The position numbers and the translations under genes are program-made. The notes under the pieces were generated by a model. It saw only the letters and a list, made by a program, of their open reading frames with translations. It was not told the DNA's origin and searched no databases. A stretch of DNA of 64,000 bases from Amyloporia xantha (Eukaryota > Basidiomycota > Agaricomycetes > Polyporales > Adustoporiaceae). Positions 1 through 10,549 of the stretch are shown here, piece by piece. How positions within the stretch are numbered: position 1 is the stretch's first letter; every line of letters begins with the position of its first letter. The DNA is taken from NCBI GenBank assembly GCA_036971615.1, contig JAYKKR010000007.1, forward strand, positions 806,001 to 870,000, given 5' to 3'.

Positions 1-1421
1 GAGCTTTTCATTTCCACATATCAAAGCACCACACTTCTACACAAGTGGTGGTATGTACGGCAACAGTTGGCGGACAAGGGCTGTCCTCAACTGCGAATCA
101 TGCTGGGTCAGTGGGACGTCAGACCTGTCAGATGAGCTCTTATTTCACTCTCTTAGATGGCTATGGTGGATTGAAACTTTACGTCGTATCACGTCTCCTA
201 TGGCTACCAGCACGAGCGATCCAGTCGTGGGACAGCTTCAATACTATTAGTAGTACATGGTATCATCGTATTCCGATCATCTCGAGAACCTGATGAACTA
301 CAGAACTTATCGGAAGTGTTGAGCCTTTTAATACGAGAGGCCACCGCCGTTCCTGATGCTCCCAGCCTCGGCCAATTGTGGTACTGAGGCCGTGCCCCTC
401 TTCCTCACTGTTACCATTAGTTACTCCATCCTCAACTCACTTATGTGTTGAAACGTTTAGGCCAGAGACCGGGGATGAGCGAAATTCGAGCCACCATCGT
501 AAAGAAGAAGTCAGGCTTGATTTAGGTCACTGTGGATCAAACCTTAAGAACAGCATGTCAGGTACGGAATATCATGTACGTTACATTCCCACAGACTCCT
601 CCTACTACCACCACCACAGACCTTGATTTCCGCTCTGGATGGCTGTTGCGCAATGAAGAGGGCACGCATTCGAGATTGCGACGACTGCACTTCGTCAGGC
701 AACGTGAGAAGCTGTTCTGGGTTCTCCCGCTGCGAGAGTAATCTCTGCTCCGGGCTAGCAAGTGCCACAGCATTGGTCATTGCTGATGGACAGTCTAAGA
801 CAATAGCGAATAAGGTGCGTCGGGCCGACCAGTCCCTCGCGCGTCTCATCTCATTATGTCTGGATCGACGACGGATTTCATTTGAATCGTCCATTTGCGG
901 TGGTCCCGACTCGTTGCCGTAATCTTTGTGCATGGCGACGAACGATCAACTGCTCCCAATCTATCTTCTCGCTGCAGACATTTGACGATGTGCAGTTGAG
1001 ACCCTCTTTTAAAGGCGACACATCGCATCGGTGAGCCCGGTTTAGAAACGCTTCAGACAGGATCCTGGTCTCTACCATAGCCAAATCGCATGCGCATTTG
1101 GGACCCCTCATGTGGTGTCCTCTTGTCTCAGGGGGTGGATTCGCAAGGACAGCGCTCACAGATGATTATGATATTCATCTCTGAATGGACCATGCGCTGA
1201 TCATAGCCACGTCGTTGTCTAATCCTGGTCTAACCTGCGCTGTGCATTTTGAAATTTGAGTTGAAACTAACGACTGTGGCAGCTAACATTATAACACAAG
1301 TCCAATTTGAAATCTATCTGCCGTATGATTGGACATTGACTGCACCGCTATGACAAAATGGTGTGGCAATGTAGACGCTGGCAGGTGGTCTGGTCATGTA
1401 ATCGCATAGCCAATCGGACAG
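1..1421. other. No recognisable gene
   Basis: The longest ATG-initiated open frame is 129 codons, on the minus strand at 544-933. It resembles no family I recognise and has no splice-linked continuation. The stretch lies downstream of the minus-strand gene ending at 1422 and may hold its 3' UTR. No tRNA, repeat or transposon end was seen. Confidence 0.5.
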
Positions 1422-4408
1422 CTATGTCACACTGTCTCGATGCTGTGTCGGGAACTCGATGCCCTGTCTGTAAGCAGACTCCGCGAACAGGTTTCGCACG
1501 TCCGTAATGTGCTCGGGATTACCTCGCCAGATACCGTCGGAATCTCGGTCCCCCCAGTGGAACGTGTGGAAAGTGTCGACCTCGTAGCCCTCCGCCCACA
1601 TCTGTCGCACGTACGTCGAGTTGAACGGAGGCTGCCATATCCACCACTGCGCACCGATCAGGGAGTCAACGGCTCGCGATCTACGGAGAAGACGAGGCAG
1701 TGTGACGTACGTGGTCGACGTATAGGATAGGCTCGTTGGGTGGGGCAACCAGATGGACGACTGTTGGTGTCGCGATTTCGAGGAAGCAATCTGTCTCCAA
1801 GAACAGGGCGAGCGTGTCCATAAATACTTGCCGATGCCTACCAGGAATGTACAGCGTATCAGCCGATCCGCCGATGAGTCGTGTCGTCCCGTTCGTATGT
1901 GTCGATAAGTTCTCTCGCAGGGATACTGGTACCTTGTCGAACGCCTGCATGCACACCGCTAGTCCTACGCGAGGATCGCTAAACAGAAGATAATGAACAG
2001 GGCAACATGCAGGCTATAAGTCAAGTGTCCTCACCCCCACCTACAATTGAAACCTCAATCATCGCTTGTCAGAAGGAAACCCGGATATATTCTGAGCTTA
2101 CCACCAATCAGCGCCCCAACCTCGCCAAGTCGCTGTGAGGTTGACGCTTGGGTCAGGAGAAACGTTGGCCGGAGGCGCATGTCGACTACTGTTAGCATTT
2201 GCTTCTGCGTTCCCCAGGGCCGCATTGGGTACATATTGTCCGAACGGAGAATGGTACCAGAAATATTGCTGGTCAAAGAGTTGCAGCCGCGGGATATTGA
2301 GAAGCGTGTCGAACGGTGCCCAAAGATATCCATCGTAACAGTCGTATTCCTTCAGTGCTGTGTATAGCATGTGGTGGGCCATCTGAAAACGCGATATCTC
2401 AGCACAGACATACTAGTACAGCCCACCACTTACCCTGCCAGCCATCTTATAAAATGACTGATCAATCAAGTCCTCGTCAGACTGGTACGAATCGACCAGA
2501 ACATCATACGAGTGAGCAAAGCCCGCATCCTCTCTGTTTCCCGGACCGACAAAGATAATCTGATAAAGACATGTATCTGTCCTTCTGTTATCTGCAGAAA
2601 TCTACCCAACAGGCGACGCACATTGGGGAAGAATTGGGAGTAGACATCCCTGTAGTAATCGAGATTGGCATCATATCTTGCGTGGCTAAAGAAAACAATC
2701 AACAGCACGTCGTCGAAAGCATGATACGTTCGTTCAGATGGCCAAAACGATATCGAGGCGAGGGGTTTCCGGACACAAGTCGATGCCGCAGTCGAGAGAG
2801 CATCCATGACCGTAACCGGCTTACTGGGAACATCTCGCACCACCCTCCACTGACGGGTGGTGAACGCAAGATAGAAGACACTGCCTAGGAGCAACACTCC
2901 GCTCACCATTCGGCGAAATGGGAATGCAAGTCTCTGCTCTCACGTCAGAACCTGTCAAAGAGGGTGTGATGTGATCGTGCGCACCTTCACATGTCGTTGC
3001 TCCTCTTCTGCGTCCGGGTGGTGTGAGAGGTAGATGATGGATGCAGAGATAACGAGGAAGCACCCCGCCACGACGTGAATCGTGGCACTCTCAACCTTTG
3101 CACTCAGGAGCACCACGCTTATTGCTATGCTTGTCGACGACAGAATTCCCTCGGCAGCGGCACCCAGATCTAGAACCATCAGAAAATTTGTTATTCGTCG
3201 CGGGGAGAATAACTTACGGTAAGTTACTACGAGGGATGCCATATCTGTGGCCGCCTGTGCGAAACACAAGACCAATTCGGTGAATGAAGGTTGTGCGACT
3301 GCCCTGAGAGAGGGAGCGCTGTACGGGTCTGCTCTCTGTGTGAGGAGGATTATAGTATGTATGATAACACCCGATGCAAAGAGAACGTTGTGCAACATAT
3401 ATAATGACGAGTCACTGAGTACTGTGTAAATCTGCTGACCGGTTAACAACAAGCATGCATGAGAAGTATTGAATCTTACACACATGATCGAGGACCACGT
3501 ATGAAAGTGAATAAGATATTGCAGAGCTGATGAGTATGGGATAGGATGGATGTGGCAAGATCTTCAAGCTGGCCTATTAGATGGGTAGAGCTTGAGTGTG
3601 GGCAATGCAGCGTGACAATATCTCCTTACTTGTATTACAAGGAACCCACAGGACTATGCATTTTCTTACTATGTGCAGAACGGAGACATCTTACAGGACT
3701 GCGTACCTGAATTATTGCAGCATGCCATTGGACAATTGGGGATACTTTTGCCAGGATAATGTGTGATATGAAAAGAGTGATCAGCGTCCCGAGAGACAAT
3801 GCCAAGTACAGAGTGAACGGGTCCGTGATTTGTTGTGCGATTAATACCTGCGCGAAGCCGCATACGTGAGCACATGCATGCGGAGCAGCCAACCGGCTTC
3901 CTACGTTGTAGTTATAGAATGCGAACAATGCGGATGTGAGAACGGCATAGGCAATGGAGGTCCTAAAAGTCGAAGTCGACAAAACAACATCTGTAAGACT
4001 GCAACGGTTCCCATGAGCCTGCGACTCGAGCAGTCGTTCAATCGTATCTCCGGCATCTCCGGCGAGATATGATTCATTTTCGTTGGTGTACTGTCGATTG
4101 GTATGACGAGATGCCCGGGATGCAGAGCGAAGTCGCCAGAAAGAGAATGCCAGGCTGAGGAACAACTTGATGGCCTCCACGAAGAGCAAACGTGGAGCCG
4201 CACTGGAGGCCGGATACTGTTCTTGGGCACGAATATGATCATGCAACCATTCTTTCCAGAGTGCGAAGATAACGTAAAGGGACTGAGAATTAAATGACAG
4301 GCACCGATCAGCATCTCTGTCAATGTCAACTGTGCACGACGTAGCACTCACCGCCGACATCCATATTGGCTTGCCCAAACGAGAATAAAGGAGTGGAATA
4401 TGAGGCAT
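1422..4408 (-). CDS. Nucleotide-sugar-transporter-like membrane protein fused to a lumenal domain of unknown function
   Basis: Eleven exons splice by eye in consistent phase to about 785 residues: 4408-4352, 4282-3707, 3653-3630 (24 nt), 3573-3484, 3431-3218, 3169-2985, 2933-2622, 2559-2434, 2382-2102, 1978-1711 and 1646-1422. The N-terminal half has 9-10 hydrophobic helices. Its RLLFVEAIKLFLSLAFSFW segment and the CGFLVIQ exon resemble helices of Golgi UDP-sugar/CMP-sialic-acid transporters. After a last helix (MVSGVLLLGSVFYLAF) comes a hydrophilic part of about 390 residues. It holds six N-glycosylation sequons and Trp/Tyr/Asp-rich blocks (HARYDANLDYY, YDGYLWAPFD, FHWGDRDSDGIW), which suggests a lumenal, possibly glycan-related domain. 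I recognise the second half only as basidiomycete-type and do not know its activity. Two adjacent genes, the second starting at an ATG at 2909, are the alternative. The in-phase 51 nt intron (2984-2934) with a CTGAC branch site favours one gene. Confidence 0.65.
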
Positions 4409-4589
4409 CCGAAGCCCCGATAATGCCAGTCTAGAGAAGCCACACACACAAAATATAGTAATTACAACAAGAACTTGAACGTCGACGACTCATTGAGGTT
4501 GGCGCACGTGAACGTATCACCTATGTCAAATAACAACCTGTCGATCTACGTCGACGTATCTACGCGTGATAATCTACTTGGTTAGAGAT
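4409..4589. promoter_or_regulatory. Putative promoter of the transporter-like fusion gene
   Basis: This is the 181 bp between the start codon at 4408 and the tandem duplication. I see no clear TATA box or operator. The role is assigned by position only. Confidence 0.25.
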
Positions 4590-5088
4590 GGCGCTGCTCC
4601 GCCCGCCCGAGCCCAAATGACCTCTAGTCACCATTGTTGCAGGTCTCATGTCAGGTGCCATGTACTTATTGAGATTGGACGCATGACATATGACACTTGA
4701 TTTCGAAACATACATTGAATCTTGATCAAGTAGGGAACGATGAATCACTGGGATCATCATGTATGCACCGACACGATATGCAGGGGCATTGCAGGCAGCT
4801 GGTGTCATCTTCCATTATCTCCCCCTCATCATTTGCTTCCTCTACAGCATGTAATTTTAGAGGACTCTTGCTAATGTAGTCCCAAATGCATGCCAAGGAC
4901 AGCAGCGCCAGGGAGCCGACGAAAAGACAGAAAGACACCAATTGCGACAACCGCCATCACGTGTCACGTGAAGACCCGCAACGAGCCTCAGCGAATCATA
5001 CACTCGCTTGCTTGTCACGTGAGCGGGTAAATGTTGCGGGTGCAACAAGGTGGAGCTGATTTGTCAGCACCATACACCGTACATCAAG
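4590..5088. repeat. Tandem duplication, copy 1
   Basis: This is the first copy of a direct duplication that begins GGCGCTGCTCCGCCCGCCCG and ends GTACATCAA. It is 499 bp and highly similar to the adjacent copy at 5091-5553, with several small indels. The minus strand carries an open-frame remnant related to the small ORF of copy 2. Copy 1 has an extra TCACGTG heptamer near 4960-4970 that shifts the frame, and the equivalent of the copy 2 start ATG is changed. Neither copy resembles a known transposon, and I found no terminal inverted repeats. Confidence 0.85.
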
Positions 5089-5090
5089 AC

Positions 5091-5553
5091 GGCGCTGCTC
5101 CGCCCGCCCGAGCCCAAATGACCTCTAGTCACCATTGTTGCAGGTGTCATGTACTTATTGATATTGGATGCATGACATATTACGCTCGATTTCGAAACAT
5201 ACATTGATCAAGTAGGGAACGATGAATCGCCGGGATCATCGTGTATGCACCGACACAATATGTAGGCAGCTGGTGCCATCTTCCATTATCTCCCCCTCAT
5301 CATTTGCTTCCTCTACAGCATGTAATTTTAGAGGACTCTTGCTAATGTAGTCCCAAATGCATGCCAAGGAAAGCCTAGCGCCAGGGAGCCGACGAAAAGA
5401 CAGAAAGACGCCAATTGCGACGACCGCCATCACGTGAAGACCCGCAACGAGCCTCAGCGAATCATACACTCGCTTGCTCATCACGTGAGCGGGTAAATGT
5501 TGCGGGTGCAACAAGGTGGAGCTGATTTGTCAGCACCATACACCGTACATCAA
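5091..5553. repeat. Tandem duplication, copy 2
   Basis: This second copy, 463 bp, begins three bases after copy 1 ends. It lacks several short segments present in copy 1, at the GGTCTCATGTCAGGTGCC, GAATCTT and GGGCATTGCA sites, among others. An 18 bp third start of the unit follows at 5577-5594, so the unit boundary may be a recombination or replication-slippage site. The copies contain CACGTG palindromes. Confidence 0.85.
5236..5481 (-). CDS. Small hypothetical membrane-type ORF in copy 2 of the duplication
   Basis: An 81-residue open frame starts at an ATG at 5481. It has one hydrophobic stretch (LRLVAGLHVMAVVAIGVFLS), then a short basic turn and an acidic tail (EEANDEGEIMED). I recognise no family. 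The matching frame in copy 1 has lost the ATG and is broken by a 7-base indel. This may therefore be a duplicated gene fragment rather than an active gene. An unspliced frame this short can also occur by chance. Confidence 0.25.
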   Translation of the reverse strand: MSKRVYDSLRLVAGLHVMAVVAIGVFLSFRRLPGARLSLACIWDYISKSPLKLHAVEEANDEGEIMEDGTSCLHIVSVHTR

Positions 5554-5594
5554 TTGATAACCAAACTTGTGATATCGGCGCTGCTCCGCCCGCC

Positions 5595-6193
5595 CCGTTC
5601 CGATATGCAACGAGCTTTGCTAGAAGTCCCAAAAATATCTGAAGGTTTTCTCCATATACATACTTGACTGTTTACATCGGCCAAGGCTGCCAAACATCCT
5701 CAACGATGCAATCATGGCTTACAGGTAAGCCCAGCAAAATTCAGGGCACGGTGAAATTGGGATCGTGGTCTATTTGATGGTAAATTAACCCTGGCTCTCT
5801 TCGAGGGCCCTAATTTACCCATGTAACTTACGGTTAATTCACTGGTCAAATTGGTCAAATTGATGGTTAATTAGCTATGCGTCCCAGTCAAGCTCCTCAT
5901 TAATCTCGCTAGTCTCCCGTAGGCAGACCTTAAATCGTGACCTTTGAGGGGGAGGGGAGGATGGCCACTCTATAGGTCTGCTTTGAAACGCGCCCCTCAG
6001 ACCGTAAGACGGCTTTTCGAGCTCGGAGCGTGCTCACGCTTGCCGCGTGATCGCCGAGCGATGCCGGCTGGCTGCCGACAGATCCAATCAGCATTACTAT
6101 TACTTTGGTGCTGCGACCGCGCGGTAGGGTGAAATCATGTAGGACTCTTAAGTCCTTCTTCACTACGTCGCTGGTCTATGTGCATTGTCTCAA
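5595..6193. other. Intergenic stretch with small inverted and direct repeats
   Basis: No gene is supported. An exact 9 bp inverted repeat (GGTAAATTA / TAATTTACC) spans about 5778-5820. It is followed by direct repeats of GGTCAAATT and GGTTAATT near 5833-5875. A short ATG frame at 5706 (MQSWLTG) running into a GTAAGC donor-like site could be a first exon or a transposon remnant, but nothing downstream joins it convincingly. Confidence 0.4.
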
Positions 6194-6625
6194 ATGTCGT
6201 CACATCATTATGGACGAGAACTCGGAGGTTGCGAACGCACACCCACTACTGATATGTCTTGGCGCCTCATGTCCCCGTCAGATCCTCCAACTCCGAGTCC
6301 CGACAATACTACGTATTTTAACCCTTCATTCGCAACACCTGGGTCATCGCACACTTCTGATTGGGAAGCTACTGACCTTCCGACATATTCACCTCGGGAA
6401 CCCTGGCTGGTATTGGCTTCCTCGCAGAACCAGCCCAGTAATCTTCCTCAGCACACTCCCGGTACACCTACTCCGAGTCGCCCACCCAAGCGTAGACACG
6501 ACGAGAATTCTGCACTGCATGCAGATGATGCAGGCCCCCCATCAGCCAAGAAAAGAAAGTACTCATCCAGACAGACTGATGAAGAGAAATTGCAAATGGT
6601 ATTCACATGCATCCCTTCAAGCTGA
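6194..6625 (+). pseudogene. N-terminal fragment, probably of a DUF6589-type basidiomycete element protein
   Basis: An open frame of 143 codons has a Ser/Pro/Thr-rich N-terminus with SPSDPPTPSPD-like segments. A bipartite basic patch (PPKRRH...KKRKYSSRQ) follows, then DEEKLQMV just before the frame closes. Agaricomycete DUF6589 proteins often have a disordered basic N-terminus leading into a short helical KLQ-type segment before the large domain. That large domain is missing here, and the next kilobase shows no continuation. I read it as the broken 5' end of such a gene. The family assignment is from memory and tentative. Confidence 0.35.
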
Positions 6626-7827
6626 TAATTGTGTGGATTGTATGGGAGGTCCTTGGCCATAATTTTGTGGCAGAATGCAAAGCCTTCTGGTGAACTGAAT
6701 CGAAAAGAGGGTTGCGTAGTTGGTGTCTGCATAGCATAAATAAATTATGAAAATTAATTGCGAGCGAAGCGAGCATATTCATAAGGGGTGGAATGGTGTC
6801 TTTCAGTGGGAACAAACATGACCAAACAGTCGCTACATCGAAGGCCCCTGCATCGCAACAACAAGTCTTGCAGCGTCCGTAGACCGTTCAATTCTGGTCC
6901 GTTTGCCTCAGAAAAGGTTTCATAACGGCGATATGAATGTAATGTACTCTATCACAAAACATGAGATGTATAGCATGCCTACTGCGCTCAGTGAAAACGA
7001 ATTACTATTCTGCACCAAGTCGAACACGTCTCACGTGACTCGTGTTGGACGGCATGTCACCCTTGGGCCTTTTCAGTCGAGTTCAGAAGTTGAGAGGGAA
7101 GGGAATATTAGAGCAACTGGACGATTTTGCACGTCGATACTACAGTGATGTTCTCAAATAATGTATCTACTAGTATACATCCTCGGAATTGGTGCTCAGA
7201 GTTGCATCGTTTTCTGAACCTTGAAGCTAGATTAGTATTAGGGTTAGGCTTCGCGAGCTACTGCCGTCCTACGGGTGCATATTAAAGCTGTCGCGGGTAG
7301 CAGCGTCGATGACTAGAGAGACATGGCGCGACCCGCAAGACGTCGCGTCACGTCGCGCTATGCAAGATCTACTCAACGCGTTTCGGAGATCGATTTGCTT
7401 ACATAACTCCGAAAACGCGTCTTACTGTCGGGGGGTCAAATTGTATCAGACTATTCGGATGGCGGAGGTGGACGATAGTCGTCGTCAGACATTATGTAAC
7501 TGTTACGTAACGTTGCAGCATGCGTGGAAAGAAAAACCCATAAACAGGCTTTTGTCCAACGTACCTGATTATATAAGCATCCCCTCGTCCTTACGGACTC
7601 ATAACCGATAGCAGAGCATATCGGAATGACAGGTCATTTGGGATTGATAACCAAATGACAGGTCATTTGGGACTTTCCACTGAAGTCCGCGATTCAAAGT
7701 CGCGGAAAGATGGTACAACAACATATAGATTCGTCTACGATCTAGCATACTCGTACATCTATGCGTACATGCACGTTGCAATGAAGTTACAGACTTTTTT
7801 GAAGGAAGCCCAGCTAAGGCTAAGCAG
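6626..7827. other. Gene-poor stretch downstream of DAHP synthase
   Basis: No supported gene. It holds two 19 bp direct copies of AATGACAGGTCATTTGGGA (7625-7643 and 7654-7672) and one TTAGGGTTAGG motif at 7238-7248. A 100-codon frame at 7309-7611 has no recognisable similarity. Confidence 0.45.
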
Positions 7828-9393
7828 TCAAACGTGCGCACCATTTGTGCCATTCGCCTTGACCGAGCCGTCAGCCTCATTCACACCATTCAATTTAACG
7901 GCGTTGACGGCACCAACGCCATTAGCCTTAATGGGATTGGCCTCGAGACCTCTCGCTTTCCTCCTGACCAGACTTCTTCTGCCACGCACGCCCTCACGAA
8001 GGCGATTAAGAGCAGGGACTGTCTGTTCCCACGAGAGGCATGCATCTAGACATGCGGCGGTTGGAATCGCGCAGCATCGTGGTTGGATCACACACTTACC
8101 TGTCACAGACTGACCGTACGCCAGCCCAACGGGTCCAGATACAGGGATGTCTTGCCGCCCTTCGACGAGATTGGATTCAATCATGACTCCCATGATCATT
8201 AGCGACGTGTCACCAGACTCAAGTTGTTGTGCCTGCAGCGAATCTCAGCTATGAAGACATGTAGGCTCAATGATACCACGTACAATATCTTCGGCAACTT
8301 CAATCTGCTTCCGGTGCTGCTTCGAGCTGTTCCCATGGCTGCAGTCAATCTGCAAGATAAGGCGGGGCCGATGAGAATGTCAGCTAGAAGAACATGGTGT
8401 AATGGGGCTTGCCATAATTCTTTGCGGGAAGCCAGCCTTGGCGAGCTTCTCTCCGAGATCGCGTACGTACTGCGCCGCGTAATTGGGTCCACTTGAGCCT
8501 CCGCGGAGTATGACATGGACGTCAGGATTTCCCTTGGGGTGTATCAGCCAATGGTGAGCAAGTGGCGATATAGCACCCGAGTCTTACCTCCGTCTCGACG
8601 ATGCTACTGAGGCCTCCTTTACCCACACTCAGGAAAACGTGGGGTTTACTTGCGGCTCGGCAGGCGTCGATAGCAATGCCGACACTACCATCAGTAGAAT
8701 TCTTGAAGCCCGTCGGCATGGAAAGCGCCGACGTGAGTTCACGATGTACTTGAGATTCCGTGGTGCGTGCGCCAATAGCCCCCCACGACACCAAGTCAGC
8801 GGTGTACTGTGGGCTGATCGTATCCAGGAACTCGCAACCGGCGGGCAGGCCCATCTTCGCAATGTCGAGAAGGAGCGTACGAGCAAGACGAAGACCCTTG
8901 TTTATCTGGAAGGTTCCATTCATGGCAGGATCGTTAATGAGACCCTTCCACCCGACTGTAGTCCGTGGCTTTTCGAAATAGACCCGCATGACAATGTGGA
9001 GGTCGTCTTTCGCCTCTGCAGCATAAGCACGCAGGAGTCGGGCATACTCAAGAGCGGCTTCAACGTTGTGCACTGAACACGGACTAGGAACATGACAATT
9101 AATATGGATATAGGTCGCACCACGTATACCACTCACCCAACGACTACCAGTAGTCGGTCATCATCGGAATGCAAGATGTTTTCGGTAGCCTTACGCCCCT
9201 CAAGCACCGTCTGCGCAGCCGTAAGGGTTCTAATAAAGAGAGATCGATCAATGATGACTCGGATAATCTGACAATGCGCGAAGGCGTACAGTGGGAGATC
9301 CTCTTGGAGGATTTGCGGAGGGATGAGCGGCCGTGTAGCCTTGACCCGACGGTCTTCGAGCTTGTCAAGGGCCTCTCGGAAAGTAATGGCCAT
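7828..9393 (-). CDS. 3-deoxy-7-phosphoheptulonate (DAHP) synthase, class I (ARO3/ARO4 type)
   Basis: This enzyme condenses phosphoenolpyruvate and erythrose 4-phosphate to DAHP, the first step of the shikimate pathway. Recognisable class I blocks are RPLIPP, VVVGPCSVHN, MRVYFEKPRTTVGWKGLINDP, the LPAGCEFLDTISPQY block, SWGAIGARTTESQ, LSMPTGFKN, VILRGG, IDCSHGNSSKQ and GVMIESNLVEG. The start is ATG 9393; an upstream in-frame GTG at 9405 is not favoured. At least five introns are needed. One (8412-8350) begins with GC instead of GT, which restores the IMIDCSHG block. The C-terminus extends past the usual end into a low-complexity tail with KANG/KLNG repeats. Which yeast isozyme it matches, and its feedback inhibitor, cannot be told by eye. 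Confidence 0.93.
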
Positions 9394-9778
9394 GGAGTCC
9401 GACACTAGAATGGACGTGTAAATATGATAGAGGTCGTGAGGGAAGTGGTGGACGAAGGGTAGGGGTGCATGATCTTGGTTTTTATACCCACTGGTAGCTA
9501 CGCGGTGCTTGAGAATCCGAGACGGAAGGAAGTCACGAAAAGAGAGAGACTGATGCAGGCTGTGACAGGAATGCTGAGACCGGTAGAGGAGGGTACGGAA
9601 TAGAAGATGGCGCGAAGTCCAGAAATTTCACAGTGCCCAAAATGACTGAGATCGGGTGATAGAAGCGCCCATAAAATGACCATGCACGCACGTGATCGAT
9701 CTGCTCTCATGATTGGCCTGCGACTCGGAATTCTCCCAGTCTGCACCGTCACGACTCTACCAGCCATCATCTTCGACC
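9394..9778. promoter_or_regulatory. Divergent promoter of DAHP synthase and TIM9
   Basis: This 385 bp separates two oppositely oriented start codons (9393 minus, 9779 plus), so both promoters must lie here or overlap the flanking transcripts. No defined binding site was identified. Confidence 0.45.
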
Positions 9779-10240
9779 ATGGACTTCTCCTCAATGAACG
9801 CGGCCGAACAGGCCCACATGTCCAAGGTTATCGAGAAGAAGCAGGTTGGTATATTTGCTTTTCTTAGACACCCTTTCATACTAATCAGTTCCTGGTAGAT
9901 GCAAGACTTCATGCGCATGTACTCAAATCTGGTAGAGCGGTGCTTTAACGCCTGCTGCAATGATTTCACCAGCAAGGCGCTATCATCAAAAGAGGTCGGT
10001 GGCTCTTGTACGTGTTATCCGGTGTCGCTGACGTGTCTGCTGTGTCGGACGCTTCGGGATATTCAGGAGCAGTGCGTGATGAACTGCACGGACAAATTTC
10101 TCAAACACTCCGAACGTATCGGTGCTCGCTTTGCGGAGCACAATGCCGGTGAGTTTATGGCGCTATGACTCTTGCCGCGTTCCATGCTGACCCGTACTCC
10201 TCCGGCTACAGAAGCGATGAATTCTCCTGTGAACAAGTAG
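9779..10240 (+). CDS. TIM9: Mitochondrial intermembrane-space chaperone Tim9
   Basis: Four exons (9779-9844, 9899-9994, 10067-10148, 10212-10240) give a protein of about 90 residues, the usual Tim9 length. The twin CX3C motifs that form the two disulfides of small Tims are visible: C-FNA-C in exon 2 and C-VMN-C in exon 3, with the [19 protein letters not shown] helix after the second. Tim9 partners Tim10 in a hexamer that escorts hydrophobic carrier proteins to TIM22. The gene converges on the peroxiredoxin gene, with 309 bp between the stop codons. Confidence 0.95.
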
Positions 10241-10549
10241 CCGCTGCGATGTTCCCACCAATGTGTTCTCTGTCACATTTTGTCTACGCTATCCCCATAC
10301 ATAATATTCGAATGATATGGCCTGCTTTCTGATCGCTTTCTAACTGTTCATTTTCATTGCAGTTACGGCATGGGGTTGTCTCCCCTGAGATTAAGTCACA
10401 CCCAATCAGGTCCTCGGTGTCTTTGGCAGCCGTAGGGCTCAGGAAAATAAGCCGGAAGAACGCTCTTACTCACATATAAAGCTACAGGTTATACACGTAC
10501 TCCAACGTTGCCTACAAGACATGACTGCGCATGGCAACAAGCCCAGCTT

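Noticed and set aside
544..933. 129-codon minus-strand frame starting at an ATG
   Set aside because: No recognisable domain, no splice partner and no conserved pattern.
7238..7248. TTAGGGTTAGG telomere-like motif
   Set aside because: Fewer than two hexamer units, in the middle of a chromosome interval. Expected by chance.
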